Part shown: one piece after another, positions 10,109 through 19,199 of the stretch
Layout of the letters: each line of letters starts with the position of its first letter
How positions within the stretch are numbered: position 1 is the stretch's first letter
From: Streptomyces nitrosporeus
Lineage (GTDB): Bacteria; Actinomycetota; Actinomycetes; Streptomycetales; Streptomycetaceae
Length of the DNA stretch: 64,000 nt
Reading direction: 5' to 3'
Assembly (NCBI RefSeq): GCF_008704555.1
Contig: NZ_CP023702.1
Location: forward strand, 1,240,001-1,304,000
Position numbers and translations under genes: made by a program
Notes under the pieces: model-generated
Told to the model about the DNA's origin: nothing
What the model saw: only the letters and a program-made list of their open reading frames with translations
The model's database searches: none

Positions 10109-12157
10109 ATGAAGAGACCGTGGGGAATGAAGAGACCGCTGGGGACGACGAGCGCCGTTGTCGTGTGCGCCCTGCTCGCCCTGCAGGCGGGCGCGGGAGG
10201 CGCGAGCGCCGTGACGGGCGGGGAGCCGGCGGCGGCTGTCGCGTCCGCCGCCGGCGACCCGGACGGAGCGCGGTGGCCCGAGGTAGCCGCCGCCCCCGCC
10301 CGGCCCGGTGACGGGGCGCGAATAACCACCGTACGGGCCGACGGCACCGCTCCCCGCCACGATTACGACGGCGACGGCCGGAGCGACATGGCCGCCTGGT
10401 ACGACTACTCCGAAGGCGACGACGCCGTACACACCTTCACCGCCAGGGCGGACGGCGGCTTCCTTGCGCCGGTGGCGGGCTGGAGGACGGGCACAGGCAA
10501 CTTCTGGGCCGAGCACATGAAGCGTGTCACCGGCGACTTCAACGGGGACGGCATCGGGGACATCGCCGCCTTCTACGGCTACGACGACGGGCGCGTCTCC
10601 CTCTTCACCTGGCTCGGCACGGGCGACGGCTCGTTCGCCGACTACACCACCTCCTGGGCCGTGCCCTCCGGCCAGTGGGCCTTCGACGCCATGACCGTCC
10701 AGGCCGGTGACTTCGACGGCGACGGCCGCGACGACGTCGCCGTCTGGTACGACCACCGCAACGGCGACAAGCTCTTCACGTTCCTGGCCGACGCCGACGG
10801 CGGTTTCGCCGCCCCCTTCTCGTCCTTCGAGCGCTCCGCCGCCGACGGGTGGGAGGTCGGGCACATGAAGTTCGCCACCGGCGACTACGACGGCGACGGC
10901 CGCGACGACATCGGTGTCCTGGACAGTTACACCGCCGGCACCGTGAGGCTGATGCACTTCCCCGCCGGGCCCGACGGAGGGTTCGGCGAGCCCGTGCGCG
11001 GCTGGGAGTCCACCGGCTGGCAGTTCGTCCGGACGAGCGTGCACTCCGGTGACTTCGACGGCGACGGCCGCGACGAACTCGCCGCCTGGTACGACTACGC
11101 CGACGGACACGACGCCGTGTTCGGCTTCGGCCTCACCGCCGCCGGTGCCTTCGGCGGCAAGCACGAGATGCTGAACTCTCCGGAGGGCTGGTACACCCGG
11201 GCCCGGATGTACCTCGTCACCGGTGACTACGACGGCGACGGCCGCGACGACCTCGGTGCCCTCTACGGCTACACCGACGGACGGGTGAAGACCCTCACCT
11301 TCACCGCCGGGGCCGACGGCACCCTCGCCGAAGCCCTGCACAGCTGGGAAACGCCCCGTCCCACCGACTGGACCTTCGGCCGGGCCCACATGATCGAGCG
11401 CCACACCAACCCCCTGCCCCTCTGCCCGACGGTCTACGGACACGGCGGCTACCCCACCGGGGCGAACGCCGGGGAGCGGGACCAGATCCGCCAGCCCAAC
11501 CACCCGACGGGCCTCGCCCAGCAGAAGAGCTGGGGAGCCGGCGGTGTGGAGGCTGACCTCCGGCTCACCAGGGAGGGCACCAAGGCCGTGATGTGGCACA
11601 ACGAGTCGACCAGGGGTCTGACGGGCACCCAGCGTCCCGTCGCGGACATCTGGTGGGCCACCGGTACCGACCGGCTCAAGGGCCGCACGATCGACACCGG
11701 TCCCTACAAGGGGGAGACCGTGTACACCTTCCGTGAATGGCTCGACAGCGCCCGGGCGCAAGAAATGGCCGCTTTCGTGGAACTCAAGAAGGAGAACAAG
11801 CCGACGCTGACCAGCAATGACACGGCCATACGCGAGAACGCGTGGAACGAGGTCATCGCTCCCATCACGGAGCGCGCCTCCCGGCAGAAGATCATGATCT
11901 ACGCGTCCGACGTGACTCTGCGGGCCGAACTCACCGAGCGCATGGAGGCGGCGGGTCTCGGCGCCGCCCTCGCGGACCACCCCCGCTGGATCGACGACGG
12001 TTCGGTCGGCTGGGAGGAGCCCCCTCCGTCGGTCCGCGGCCACTACGCCATGTGGCACGAAAAGCTGAACCAGTACGGTTCCTCGATCGCCCCGGCGCAG
12101 ATGGTCACCACATGGACGAAGGAATTCACGGCCTGGCTGGACGGGAAGTGCCGCTGA
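10109..12157 (+). CDS. Secreted FG-GAP/VCBS repeat protein with C-terminal GDPD-like domain
   Basis: 682-aa exported protein. A Sec signal peptide (about residues 1-35; two Met-Lys-Arg starts, then a hydrophobic core ending Ala-Ser-Ala) precedes six FG-GAP/VCBS-type repeats of about 50 residues. Each repeat has a calcium-loop D-x-D/N-G-D-G motif followed by an aromatic W/Y-Y stretch, as in integrin-like propellers. The C-terminal ~240 residues resemble the glycerophosphodiester phosphodiesterase barrel: H-G-G in place of H-R-G, a V-E-A-D-L-R-L-T strand, and W-H-N-E where the catalytic His-Asp usually sits. A role in hydrolysing or binding extracellular phosphodiesters is plausible, but catalytic competence is uncertain. 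The second ATG at 10127 is an alternative start. Flanking genes are on other units. Confidence 0.8.
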   Translation: MKRPWGMKRPLGTTSAVVVCALLALQAGAGGASAVTGGEPAAAVASAAGDPDGARWPEVAAAPARPGDGARITTVRADGTAPRHDYDGDGRSDMAAWYDYSEGDDAVHTFTARADGGFLAPVAGWRTGTGNFWAEHMKRVTGDFNGDGIGDIAAFYGYDDGRVSLFTWLGTGDGSFADYTTSWAVPSGQWAFDAMTVQAGDFDGDGRDDVAVWYDHRNGDKLFTFLADADGGFAAPFSSFERSAADGWEVGHMKFATGDYDGDGRDDIGVLDSYTAGTVRLMHFPAGPDGGFGEPVRGWESTGWQFVRTSVHSGDFDGDGRDELAAWYDYADGHDAVFGFGLTAAGAFGGKHEMLNSPEGWYTRARMYLVTGDYDGDGRDDLGALYGYTDGRVKTLTFTAGADGTLAEALHSWETPRPTDWTFGRAHMIERHTNPLPLCPTVYGHGGYPTGANAGERDQIRQPNHPTGLAQQKSWGAGGVEADLRLTREGTKAVMWHNESTRGLTGTQRPVADIWWATGTDRLKGRTIDTGPYKGETVYTFREWLDSARAQEMAAFVELKKENKPTLTSNDTAIRENAWNEVIAPITERASRQKIMIYASDVTLRAELTERMEAAGLGAALADHPRWIDDGSVGWEEPPPSVRGHYAMWHEKLNQYGSSIAPAQMVTTWTKEFTAWLDGKCR

Positions 12158-12220
12158 GGGCTGCTCCATGGCCGGTGAGGAGTGATCCTCCACGGCTCCG
12201 CGGGACGCTGCCGGGACCTC

Positions 12221-12787
12221 TCACGCGGGTGGTCCCGGCAGCGGTGCGGAGAGCAGGAAGGTCATGTGGCCGAAGCTCACCTGGTCGCCGTCGCGCACGG
12301 TCACGGCGCCGATGACCCGGTGGCCGTTGACACAGGTGCCGTTCGTCGAGCCGAGGTCCCGCAGGATCCACCGGCTGCCGTGCGCGGTCAGTTCGGCGTG
12401 CCGCCGGGACACCGTCTCGTGGCTGAGCCGCAGCCCGTTGCCCGGGTCACGGCCGATGTGCAGCGGGTGGGGCCCCGGTTCGGGCAGCAGCAGTTTGGGC
12501 AGCCGCTCGGACTGCCAGGCGCGGCGCAGTCTCGCGGGGAACGCCGAGACGCCCCCGACGGCGCGGAGCAGTCCGCCGGACCAGCGTCCCCTGTTCTCCA
12601 GGTCGGCGGTGAGCGCGAGGAGTTCCTCGGAGCGCCGGGCGGCCAGGGCTATCTCCATCCGCCGCAGGAAGGTGTCGTGGGAGAGCTTGCCCTGGGCGGC
12701 GCCGTCCCTGAGCACACCCAGGACGCGGTCGCGCTGGGCGTCCGACAGCCGCGCGGGGTGCGTGGAGTGCTCGAAGGAAGAGGTCAC
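12221..12787 (-). CDS. DUF1707 and FHA domain protein
   Basis: 188-aa cytosolic protein. Residues about 13-62 form a DUF1707 domain (R-L-S-D-A-Q-R-D, then L-T-A-D-L). Residues about 100-180 are an FHA phosphothreonine-binding domain with I-G-R, S-x-x-V-S-R-R-H and D-L-G-S-T-N-G-T-x-x-N-G. Such proteins read phosphorylation by Hanks-type Ser/Thr kinases, two of which are in this window. The start is GTG 12787; there is no ribosome site, and GACAAT ends exactly 6 nt upstream, so the transcript is probably leaderless. Partner and pathway are unknown. Confidence 0.88.
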   Translation of the reverse strand: MTSSFEHSTHPARLSDAQRDRVLGVLRDGAAQGKLSHDTFLRRMEIALAARRSEELLALTADLENRGRWSGGLLRAVGGVSAFPARLRRAWQSERLPKLLLPEPGPHPLHIGRDPGNGLRLSHETVSRRHAELTAHGSRWILRDLGSTNGTCVNGHRVIGAVTVRDGDQVSFGHMTFLLSAPLPGPPA

Positions 12788-12806
12788 GGTCCGATTGTCG
12801 GTCCGA
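12788..12806 (-). promoter_or_regulatory. Leaderless promoter and direct repeat upstream of the FHA gene
   Basis: Minus-strand GACAAT (12794-12799) ends 6 nt before the GTG start, the spacing of a leaderless promoter. It is framed by two exact GGTCCGA direct repeats on the plus strand (12788-12794 and 12800-12806), 12 bp apart, which could bind a regulator. Confidence 0.45.
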
Positions 12807-12974
12807 CAGGCCGGGGGTGTCCAGAAGGGACCCTGTTCCGGCCCCGCCGGCCCGGAACGCTTGGCGGGCACGCTCGTTGACGGCGGGTGGACGTGCCGGC
12901 GCCGGCGGAGGCTCCCCCGTGCACCACGGGATGACGGTCCGGCCGTCGAAGGCGGCGTCCACGGCCGGCGTCCC

Positions 12975-13050
12975 GTCCGTACCCCGGAGGGAGTCCGTAC
13001 CCCGGAGGGAGCGTCCGCGGACCGGGGGGAGCGTCCGCGGACCGGGGGAC
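12975..13050. repeat. Two adjacent short tandem duplications
   Basis: An 18-bp unit (GTCCGTACCCCGGAGGGA) occurs twice in tandem at 12975-12992 and 12993-13010. It is directly followed by a 20-bp unit duplicated at 13011-13030 and 13031-13050, the second copy differing only at its end. They fill the gap between the FHA start and the ligase stop, and look like slippage products. Confidence 0.8.
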
Positions 13051-13055
13051 GGCGG

Positions 13056-14615
13056 TCAGCGGGTGCGCAGGGCACGCTTGTCGATCTTTCCGGCGCCGGT
13101 TCTCGGCAGGCTGGGGACGAGCACGATCTCCCGGGGGGTGTAGAGCTCGCCCAGCTCAGCGGTGATGGCCTCGGCGACGGCGGCGGTGTCCGGGCCGGTG
13201 CCGTCCTCGGCGACGAGGAAGAGCCGGACCGCTTCACCCACCGCGTCGTCCGGCACCCCCACGGCGGCGGCCTCCCGTACTCCCGGCAGGCCGGAGGCGA
13301 CGTCGTCCAGGAGACCGGAGTAGACGTTGCCACTGCCGCGGCCGGTGACGATGACGTCCCGTACCCGGTCGACGAGGTACAGGTACCCCTCCTCGTCGAG
13401 GAACCCCGAATCGCCGGTGCGCAGCCAGCCCTCGCGCACGGCCTCCCCGGTGTTCTCCGGGCCCTCCAGGTATCCGAGCATCATCGCCGGGCCGCGCACG
13501 CACACCTCCCCGGTCTCTCCGGCCCGCAGGACGGCGCCCTCCGCGTCGCGGATCTGCACCTCGGTGCCCGGAAGCGGGCGCCCGCAACTGCGCCACCGCG
13601 GGGACTCCCGGTCGGCCGGCAGTTCCCGCGCGGGAAGAGAGGTGATGCCCAGGCACTCGGACTGCCCGTAGCCCTGGCTGATGACCGGTCCGAACACTTC
13701 CACGGCCTGCCGCAGCCGGGCAGAGCTGATGGGCGCGGCCCCGACATGGATCTGCCTCAGGTCCGGCAGGGCCCCGGGGCGGCAGCGGGGATCGTCCAGC
13801 AGGTCGCCCAGCATGGGCGGAACCAGCGCGGCGGCGGTGATGCGCTCGTCGCGCAGCACGTCGAACGCCGCGGCCGGGTCCCACGCCGGGAGCACCACGA
13901 GGCAGGAGCCGGTCAACAGGGTGTTGAGCATGACCAGATGCCCGCTGCCGTGGGTCAGCCGGGTGGCGGCGAGGACCCGGCCCCCGCCCGGCGCCGTCGC
14001 CGCGGACGCGGCCATGGCGTCGTACAGCGTGCGTCCGTGCGCCGGGAGTTTCGGCCGGCCCAGGGTCGTCCCTCCCGTGTACAGCACCGTGACGGCGTCA
14101 CCGGGGAGGGGGCCGGGCACGGTCTCCGGAGGGCCGGCCGGGCAGGCGGCCGCAAGCGCCGGCAGATCGTCCGCGCCGGGCGGGCCGCCGGGGCCCATGC
14201 TCAGCAGTACCGGAGCGGTGCGGCAGCGCCCGACGGCCTCCTGGGCCTTCTCGGACAGGAGCGGGTCGACCACGACCGTGCGGCAGTCCGACCGGTCGAT
14301 CAGTGCGGCCAGTTCACCCGGGCCCGGTTCCGGCGGCAGGAACACCAGGCGGCAGCCGATCAGATGCACGGCCAGGTGCACCAGGACGGCCTCCGCCCGG
14401 TTGGAGGTGAACGCGCCCACGCTCGCGCCCGGGCGCAGGCCCTGCCGCCGCAACGCTGTCGCCGTCCGGAAGAGCTGCCGGCGGGCGTCCACGCGCCGCA
14501 GCCGCTCGCCGCAGCCCACCAGGGTCTCGGCTTCGTCATCGGCCGCCCAGTGGGACAGGATGACGTCGAGATACGAACCCCGGGTTTTCGTAGGGTGATC
14601 AGTCACGTACGCCAT
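13056..14615 (-). CDS. AMP-forming acyl/aryl ligase (ANL superfamily)
   Basis: 519-aa adenylating enzyme that would activate a carboxylic acid with ATP, usually ending as a CoA thioester. The P-loop is Y-T-G-G-T-T-L-G-R-P-K (usual Y-T-S-G-T-T; Ser replaced by Gly). The aromatic G-Y-G-Q-S-E (A5), L-R-T-G-D (A7), the hinge V-D-R-V-R-D (Arg where most have Lys) and the A10 lysine in P-R-T-G-A-G-K-I-D-K are all present, so activity is likely. There is no carrier-protein domain. The start is taken as ATG 14615 (M-A-Y-V-T-D); GTG 14636 and GTG 14603 are alternatives and none has a strong ribosome site. It is divergent from a GNAT gene. The substrate is unknown. Confidence 0.88.
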   Translation of the reverse strand: MAYVTDHPTKTRGSYLDVILSHWAADDEAETLVGCGERLRRVDARRQLFRTATALRRQGLRPGASVGAFTSNRAEAVLVHLAVHLIGCRLVFLPPEPGPGELAALIDRSDCRTVVVDPLLSEKAQEAVGRCRTAPVLLSMGPGGPPGADDLPALAAACPAGPPETVPGPLPGDAVTVLYTGGTTLGRPKLPAHGRTLYDAMAASAATAPGGGRVLAATRLTHGSGHLVMLNTLLTGSCLVVLPAWDPAAAFDVLRDERITAAALVPPMLGDLLDDPRCRPGALPDLRQIHVGAAPISSARLRQAVEVFGPVISQGYGQSECLGITSLPARELPADRESPRWRSCGRPLPGTEVQIRDAEGAVLRAGETGEVCVRGPAMMLGYLEGPENTGEAVREGWLRTGDSGFLDEEGYLYLVDRVRDVIVTGRGSGNVYSGLLDDVASGLPGVREAAAVGVPDDAVGEAVRLFLVAEDGTGPDTAAVAEAITAELGELYTPREIVLVPSLPRTGAGKIDKRALRTR

Positions 14616-14734
14616 GTAACCACGCACCCCTGTCACCCGGTTGCCCGTCGTGCGCGGGTGCTCCGGCGGCCGGGAGGAGCTCCGGGCAAAAGAACGCGCG
14701 CGCGGGAGAAGGGGTTGTTACCGTCACGCGCGCC

Positions 14735-14758
14735 GCGTGCCGACCGTACGCGGCACGC
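14735..14758. promoter_or_regulatory. Hairpin in the ligase/GNAT divergent region
   Basis: Arms GCGTGCCG and CGGCACGC (8 bp) around an 8-nt loop, 16 nt before the GNAT start and just upstream of its GAGGAG ribosome site. It could be an operator or a 5' UTR hairpin that modulates translation. Confidence 0.4.
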
Positions 14759-14774
14759 ACACCGAGGAGCCTTT

Positions 14775-15728
14775 GTGACGCCTGTACCACCGGAACTGAC
14801 CGCCCGTCCGCTCAACGGAGCCGACGAGCTGGGTCTCTTCCTCCGTCTCACCTACGTCCTGGACCACGAGCTGGCCGGCGACCTCGCCGCCGGCCGCCGC
14901 CGGCCGGAGTGGATGTGGGTGGCCCTGCGGGGTGAGCGGGTCGTCGCCCGGCTCGCCTGGTGGACGAACGAGCGCGGCGGCGCCCCGATGTTCCTGGACT
15001 TCTTCGATCTGGACGACACCCTCCCGGAGCCGGAGCGCGGCGAGACGGGGCTGCGGCTCCTGGAGACGGCGTCGGCCGCCGTCCTGCCCGCGGGGGCGCC
15101 CCGCCCCGAGTACGGCCGGTACGTCCCGCCCGGCTGGCGGGAGGATCCCGCCGTCCGGGAGGCCGTGGAGGCGCGGCAGCGGGTCATGGAGGCGAGCGGC
15201 GCCCGGGTCCTGGTGGAACGGCTGCGTCTGGAGTGGCGGGCCGGCACCCCGGTCCCCGCGGACACGGGGCGCCTGAGGTTCCGTCGGGTGCGGGACCGGG
15301 AGGACCTCCTCGCCCTGATGGCACCGGTGATGGAGGGCACCCTGGACGCGCACGGGCAACAGGACCTGGCGTCCGGGCTGACCGCCCGCGAGGCGGCGGA
15401 GAAGCACTACGACGAGGAGTTCGCGGGGCTGCGGACCCCGAAGGAGTGGTGGCGGATCGCGGAGCTGCCGGACGGTACGCCGGTGGGCTTCGTGATACCG
15501 GCCCGGAACAACTACCACCCGATGATCGCGTACATCGGGGTGCTGCCCGCCCACCGGGGGAAGGGCTACGTCGACGACGTCCTGGCCGAGGGCACCCGGG
15601 TGCTCGCGGCCGAGGGCGTCGAACGGATCAGGGCCGCGACGGACCTGGGCAACGTCCCGATGGCGAAGTCGTTCGCGCGCCTGGGCTACGTCAACTTCGA
15701 GCGCGCCATCGACATGGTGTGGGACTGA
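14775..15728 (+). CDS. GNAT-family N-acetyltransferase
   Basis: 317-aa protein. The N-terminal half (1-160) looks like a degenerate GNAT fold. The C-terminal half carries the acetyl-CoA site with V-L-P-A-H-R-G-K-G-Y (motif A) near residues 257-266, then an A-T-D-x-x-N-x-P-M motif B typical of two-domain actinobacterial acetyltransferases such as the mycothiol synthase type. GTG 14775 has a GAGGAG site at good spacing. The acceptor substrate is unknown. The 3' end overlaps the convergent beta-glucosidase gene by 43 bp. Confidence 0.88.
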   Translation: MTPVPPELTARPLNGADELGLFLRLTYVLDHELAGDLAAGRRRPEWMWVALRGERVVARLAWWTNERGGAPMFLDFFDLDDTLPEPERGETGLRLLETASAAVLPAGAPRPEYGRYVPPGWREDPAVREAVEARQRVMEASGARVLVERLRLEWRAGTPVPADTGRLRFRRVRDREDLLALMAPVMEGTLDAHGQQDLASGLTAREAAEKHYDEEFAGLRTPKEWWRIAELPDGTPVGFVIPARNNYHPMIAYIGVLPAHRGKGYVDDVLAEGTRVLAAEGVERIRAATDLGNVPMAKSFARLGYVNFERAIDMVWD

Positions 15729-17158
15729 CCGGCGAGACGGACCCGGCCCGCGGGTGACGCCTGGCCCGCGGCCGGTTCCAAACCCGCGGGCGCCGCCCCC
15801 TCGGGCGCCGTCGCCGTGTGCTGGGCGCGGATCACGTCGCGGTACCAGGCGTACGACTCCTTGGGGGTGCGCCGGAGCGTCTCGTAGTCGATGTGGACGA
15901 GCCCGAAGCGCTTGCTGGCGCCCTCCGTCCACTCCACGTTGTCGGTCAGCGACCAGGTGAAGTACCCGCGTACGTCGACCCCCGCGTCGATGGCGGTGCG
16001 CAGCGACTCCAGGTGTCCTTCGAGGAAGGCGATGCGGCGGCCGTCGGCGAGGGGTTCGTCGACGGCGCAGCCGTTCTCCGTGATGTAGACGGGCGGCAGC
16101 CGGTCGCCGAAGCGGTCCTTCAGCCGGCCGAGCATCTCGGAGAGTCCTTCGGGGACGACGGGCCAGCCGAAGTCGGTGGTGTCGTAGCCCTCGATCTCCC
16201 GGATCCCGAAGGGGAGCCCCTCCGGGATCGTGTAGCCGGAGAAGGCGGCCGGCGCCTCGGGCTCCGGGGCGCCCACCAGGGTGGGGTTGTAGTAGTTGAC
16301 CCCGTACCAGTCGAGCGGCGTGGAGATCACCTTCAGGTCGTCCTCGACCGGTCCCGGCATGAGGGCCGCGAAGCCCTCGTCGGGGTAGCGGCCGGTGAGC
16401 ACCGGGTCGGCGAACAGCCAGTTGGTGAGGGTGTCGTAGAGCTCCGCGCCCATCCGGTCCTCGTCGGAGTCCCCGGCCGTCCAGACGGGGCTGTGGGAGA
16501 GGGCGAGGCCGATGTTGCCCGCACCGGCGGCGCGCAGCGCCCGTACGGCCAGGCCGTGGGCGAGGAGCTGGTGGTGGGCGGCCGGCAGCGCGTCGAAGAG
16601 CAGGGTGCGGCCGGGAGCGTGCTCGCCGAGGGCGTAGCCGAGCAGGGTGACCTCGGCGGGTTCGTTGATGGTGATCCACATGGGCACCCGGTCGGCGAGG
16701 CGCTCGGCGACCATGCCCGCGTACTCGGCGAAGCGGTAGGCGGTGTCCCGGTTGAGCCAGCCGCCCTCCTTGTCGAGGTCGAGCGGGGTGTCCCAGTGGT
16801 AGAGGGTGGGGGCGGGCGTGATGCCGTGCGTACAGAGCTCGTCGACCAGGCGGTCGTAGAAGTCCAGTCCCGCCGGGTTGAGGGAGCCGCTGCCGCCGGG
16901 GACGACCCGGGGCCAGCTGATGGAGAAGCGGAAGGCGTCCGCGCCGAGTCCGGCGAGCAGGGCGACGTCCTCCCGGTAGTGCTCGTGGAAGCCGGTGCCC
17001 CGGGTGGTGTCGGTGCCGTCCTTGATCCGGCCCGGCTGCGCGGCGAAGGCGTCCCAGCCCGAGGGCCCCTTGCCGTCGGCGTCGTAGGCCCCTTCCGTCT
17101 GGAAGGCGGACGCGGAGGCTCCCCAGAGGAAGCCCGGTGGGAACGTCGGCACGGTCAT
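15686..17158 (-). CDS. Beta-glucosidase (GH1 family)
   Basis: 490-aa cytosolic enzyme of glycoside hydrolase family 1, releasing glucose from cellobiose or aryl beta-glucosides. It has the N-terminal F-L-W-G-A-S-A-S-A-F signature, acid/base Glu166 in T-I-N-E-P, and nucleophile Glu361 in I-T-E-N-G. I start at ATG 17158 (M-T-V-P-T-F), 6 nt after GGAGG; an in-frame GTG 17 codons earlier has no site. The core ends near residue 445, but the frame continues for about 45 Ala/Gly/Pro-rich residues, the last 13 of them antisense to the GNAT gene, suggesting loss of an original stop. No transporter gene is adjacent. Confidence 0.94.
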   Translation of the reverse strand: MTVPTFPPGFLWGASASAFQTEGAYDADGKGPSGWDAFAAQPGRIKDGTDTTRGTGFHEHYREDVALLAGLGADAFRFSISWPRVVPGGSGSLNPAGLDFYDRLVDELCTHGITPAPTLYHWDTPLDLDKEGGWLNRDTAYRFAEYAGMVAERLADRVPMWITINEPAEVTLLGYALGEHAPGRTLLFDALPAAHHQLLAHGLAVRALRAAGAGNIGLALSHSPVWTAGDSDEDRMGAELYDTLTNWLFADPVLTGRYPDEGFAALMPGPVEDDLKVISTPLDWYGVNYYNPTLVGAPEPEAPAAFSGYTIPEGLPFGIREIEGYDTTDFGWPVVPEGLSEMLGRLKDRFGDRLPPVYITENGCAVDEPLADGRRIAFLEGHLESLRTAIDAGVDVRGYFTWSLTDNVEWTEGASKRFGLVHIDYETLRRTPKESYAWYRDVIRAQHTATAPEGAAPAGLEPAAGQASPAGRVRLAGQSHTMSMARSKLT

Positions 17159-17397
17159 CTCGGCCTCCAGCAGCCGTCGGGTGGACCTGGTGGTTCTCTC
17201 CTCTGTCACCGCCCGGCAATCCGGTATTACTGCCCGGGTCCCTCACGTATGAGCGGAACCCGGTAGGGCAATGATCAGGACCAGACCCTAGACGCCGGTT
17301 GCGGCATCGCTCCAGCGTCCCAGGTGAGCGGGCCCGGTGTCGCCGGTCACGGGGATCCGGGGCGGCCTTTCACGGACGAGTGGACGAGGAGTGGCGG

Positions 17398-19158
17398 ATG
17401 CTGTTCGAGGTGTGGGCCCCGAGGGCCGGGTCGGTCCTGCTGAAGACCGCGGACGGGTGTCGGCCGATGGAGTGCGATCCGCTGCGGGCCGGCTGGTGGA
17501 CCGCGGAGGCCGAGGCGGCGGACGGCGACCGCTACGGCTTCGTCCTCGACGGCGGCCCGGTGCTCCCCGACCCGCGCTCCCGCCGCCAGCCGGACGGCCC
17601 GGACGGCGAGAGCGCGGTGGTCGACCAGGAGGCGTACACCTGGCGCCACCCGTGGGCGGGGCGGGGGCTGCCCGGCGCGGTGCTGTACGAGCTGCACATC
17701 GGTACGTTCACCGGGGCGGGCACCTTCGACGCCGCCGCGGCCCGGCTCGGGCACCTGGCGGACCTGGGTGTCACCCATGTCTCGCTGATGCCCGTCTGCC
17801 CCTTCCCCGGTACGCACGGCTGGGGGTACGAGGGGGTGTCGCTGTGGGCGGTGCACGAGCCGTACGGCGGCCCCGCGGGGCTGAAGCGTTTCGTGGACAC
17901 GGCGCACGGTCTGGGGCTCGCCGTCGTGCTGGACGTGGTGCACAACCACCTGGGGCCCTCGGGGAACCACCTGCCGTCCTTCGGGCCGTACTTCACCGAC
18001 ACCCACCACACGCCCTGGGGCTCGGCCGTCAACCTCGACGCCCCCGGTTCGGACGAGGTGCGGGCCTTCCTGCTGGGCAGCGCGCTGGCCTGGCTGCGGG
18101 ACTACCGGCTGGACGGGCTGCGGCTGGACGCGGTGCACGCGCTGGCCGACGGGCGGGCGCTCACCTTCCTGGAGGAACTGGCGGCCGGTGCGGACGCGCT
18201 CGCCGCGGAACTCGGCCGCCCGCTGCCCCTGATCGCCGAGTCGGACCTGTGCGACCCGCGGACGACCACGCCCCGGGCGGAGGGCGGGCTCGGGCTGCAC
18301 GCCCAGTGGAACGACGACTTCCACCACGCCCTGCACACCGCGCTGACCGGTGAGTCCCAGGGGTACTACGCGGACTTCGCGGCCGCCCCGCTGGCCGCCC
18401 TGGCCAAGACGGTGACGGCCGCCTTCTTCCACAACGGCACGTACTCCAGTTTCCGGGGCCGCCGCCACGGGCGGCCCGTCGACATCACCCGTACCCCTGC
18501 CCACCGCTTCGTGGGTTACGCGCAGACCCATGACCAGATCGGCAACCGCGCCCTCGGCGACCGGCTCTCCGCCTCCCTCTCCCCCGGCCTCCAGGCGTGC
18601 GCGGCGGCCCTGGTGCTCACCGGGCCGTTCACCCCGATGCTCTTCATGGGCGAGGAGTGGGGCGCCCGCACCCCCTGGCAGTTCTTCACCGACCACACCG
18701 ACCCCGCCCTCGCCGAGGCCGTCCGCGAGGGCAGGCGCCGGGAGTTCGGGGCACACGGCTGGGCCGCCGAGGACATCCCCGATCCGCAGGACCCGGCGAC
18801 CCGGGACCGTTCGTGCCTGGACTGGGAGGAGGCGGAGCGCGAACCGCACGCCGGGCTCCGCGCCTGGTACCGCGAGCTGATCGCGCTGCGCCGCGCCCTG
18901 CCCGACCTGTCGGACCCGGACCTGGCCTCGGTACGGACGGCGTACGACGAGCGGGCACGCTGGTTCGTCTGCCGGCGGGGCGACCTGCGGATCGCCGTCA
19001 ATCTGGCGGGGGCGGCGGCCGCGATCCCGCTCGGCAGCGGCCGGCACCGCTCGCGTACGGGCCGGGTCCTGGCCGCGTGGGCACCGGTCGAGGCGCCGGG
19101 CGCCGACGGTGTGCTGCACCTGCCCGCCGAGTCGTGCGTCGTGCTGGCCGACGAGTGA
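17398..19158 (+). CDS. treZ: Malto-oligosyltrehalose trehalohydrolase TreZ (GH13)
   Basis: 586-aa enzyme that cuts trehalose from the maltooligosyl trehalose made by TreY. An N-terminal sandwich domain (F-E-V-W-A-P) is followed by the GH13 barrel: D-V-V-H-N-H-L-G near 180, nucleophile Asp244 in D-G-L-R-L-D-A-V-H, acid/base Glu281 in I-A-E-S-D, and Asp379 in T-H-D-Q-I-G-N-R, the last typical of TreZ. ATG 17398 has an AGGAG site 7 nt upstream. The 240-bp region to the divergent GH1 gene should hold both promoters. Usually adjacent to treY, here it is separated by five unrelated genes. Confidence 0.96.
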   Translation: MLFEVWAPRAGSVLLKTADGCRPMECDPLRAGWWTAEAEAADGDRYGFVLDGGPVLPDPRSRRQPDGPDGESAVVDQEAYTWRHPWAGRGLPGAVLYELHIGTFTGAGTFDAAAARLGHLADLGVTHVSLMPVCPFPGTHGWGYEGVSLWAVHEPYGGPAGLKRFVDTAHGLGLAVVLDVVHNHLGPSGNHLPSFGPYFTDTHHTPWGSAVNLDAPGSDEVRAFLLGSALAWLRDYRLDGLRLDAVHALADGRALTFLEELAAGADALAAELGRPLPLIAESDLCDPRTTTPRAEGGLGLHAQWNDDFHHALHTALTGESQGYYADFAAAPLAALAKTVTAAFFHNGTYSSFRGRRHGRPVDITRTPAHRFVGYAQTHDQIGNRALGDRLSASLSPGLQACAAALVLTGPFTPMLFMGEEWGARTPWQFFTDHTDPALAEAVREGRRREFGAHGWAAEDIPDPQDPATRDRSCLDWEEAEREPHAGLRAWYRELIALRRALPDLSDPDLASVRTAYDERARWFVCRRGDLRIAVNLAGAAAAIPLGSGRHRSRTGRVLAAWAPVEAPGADGVLHLPAESCVVLADE

Positions 19159-19168
19159 GGACGCGGGT

Positions 19169-19194
19169 CCGTCCCGGGGCCGGCCCCGGGACGG
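19169..19194. terminator. Palindromic bidirectional terminator
   Basis: A perfect 26-bp palindrome with 13-bp arms (CCGTCCCGGGGCC) sits exactly between two convergent stop codons 41 bp apart. Confidence 0.7.
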
Positions 19195-19199
19195 GCGGG

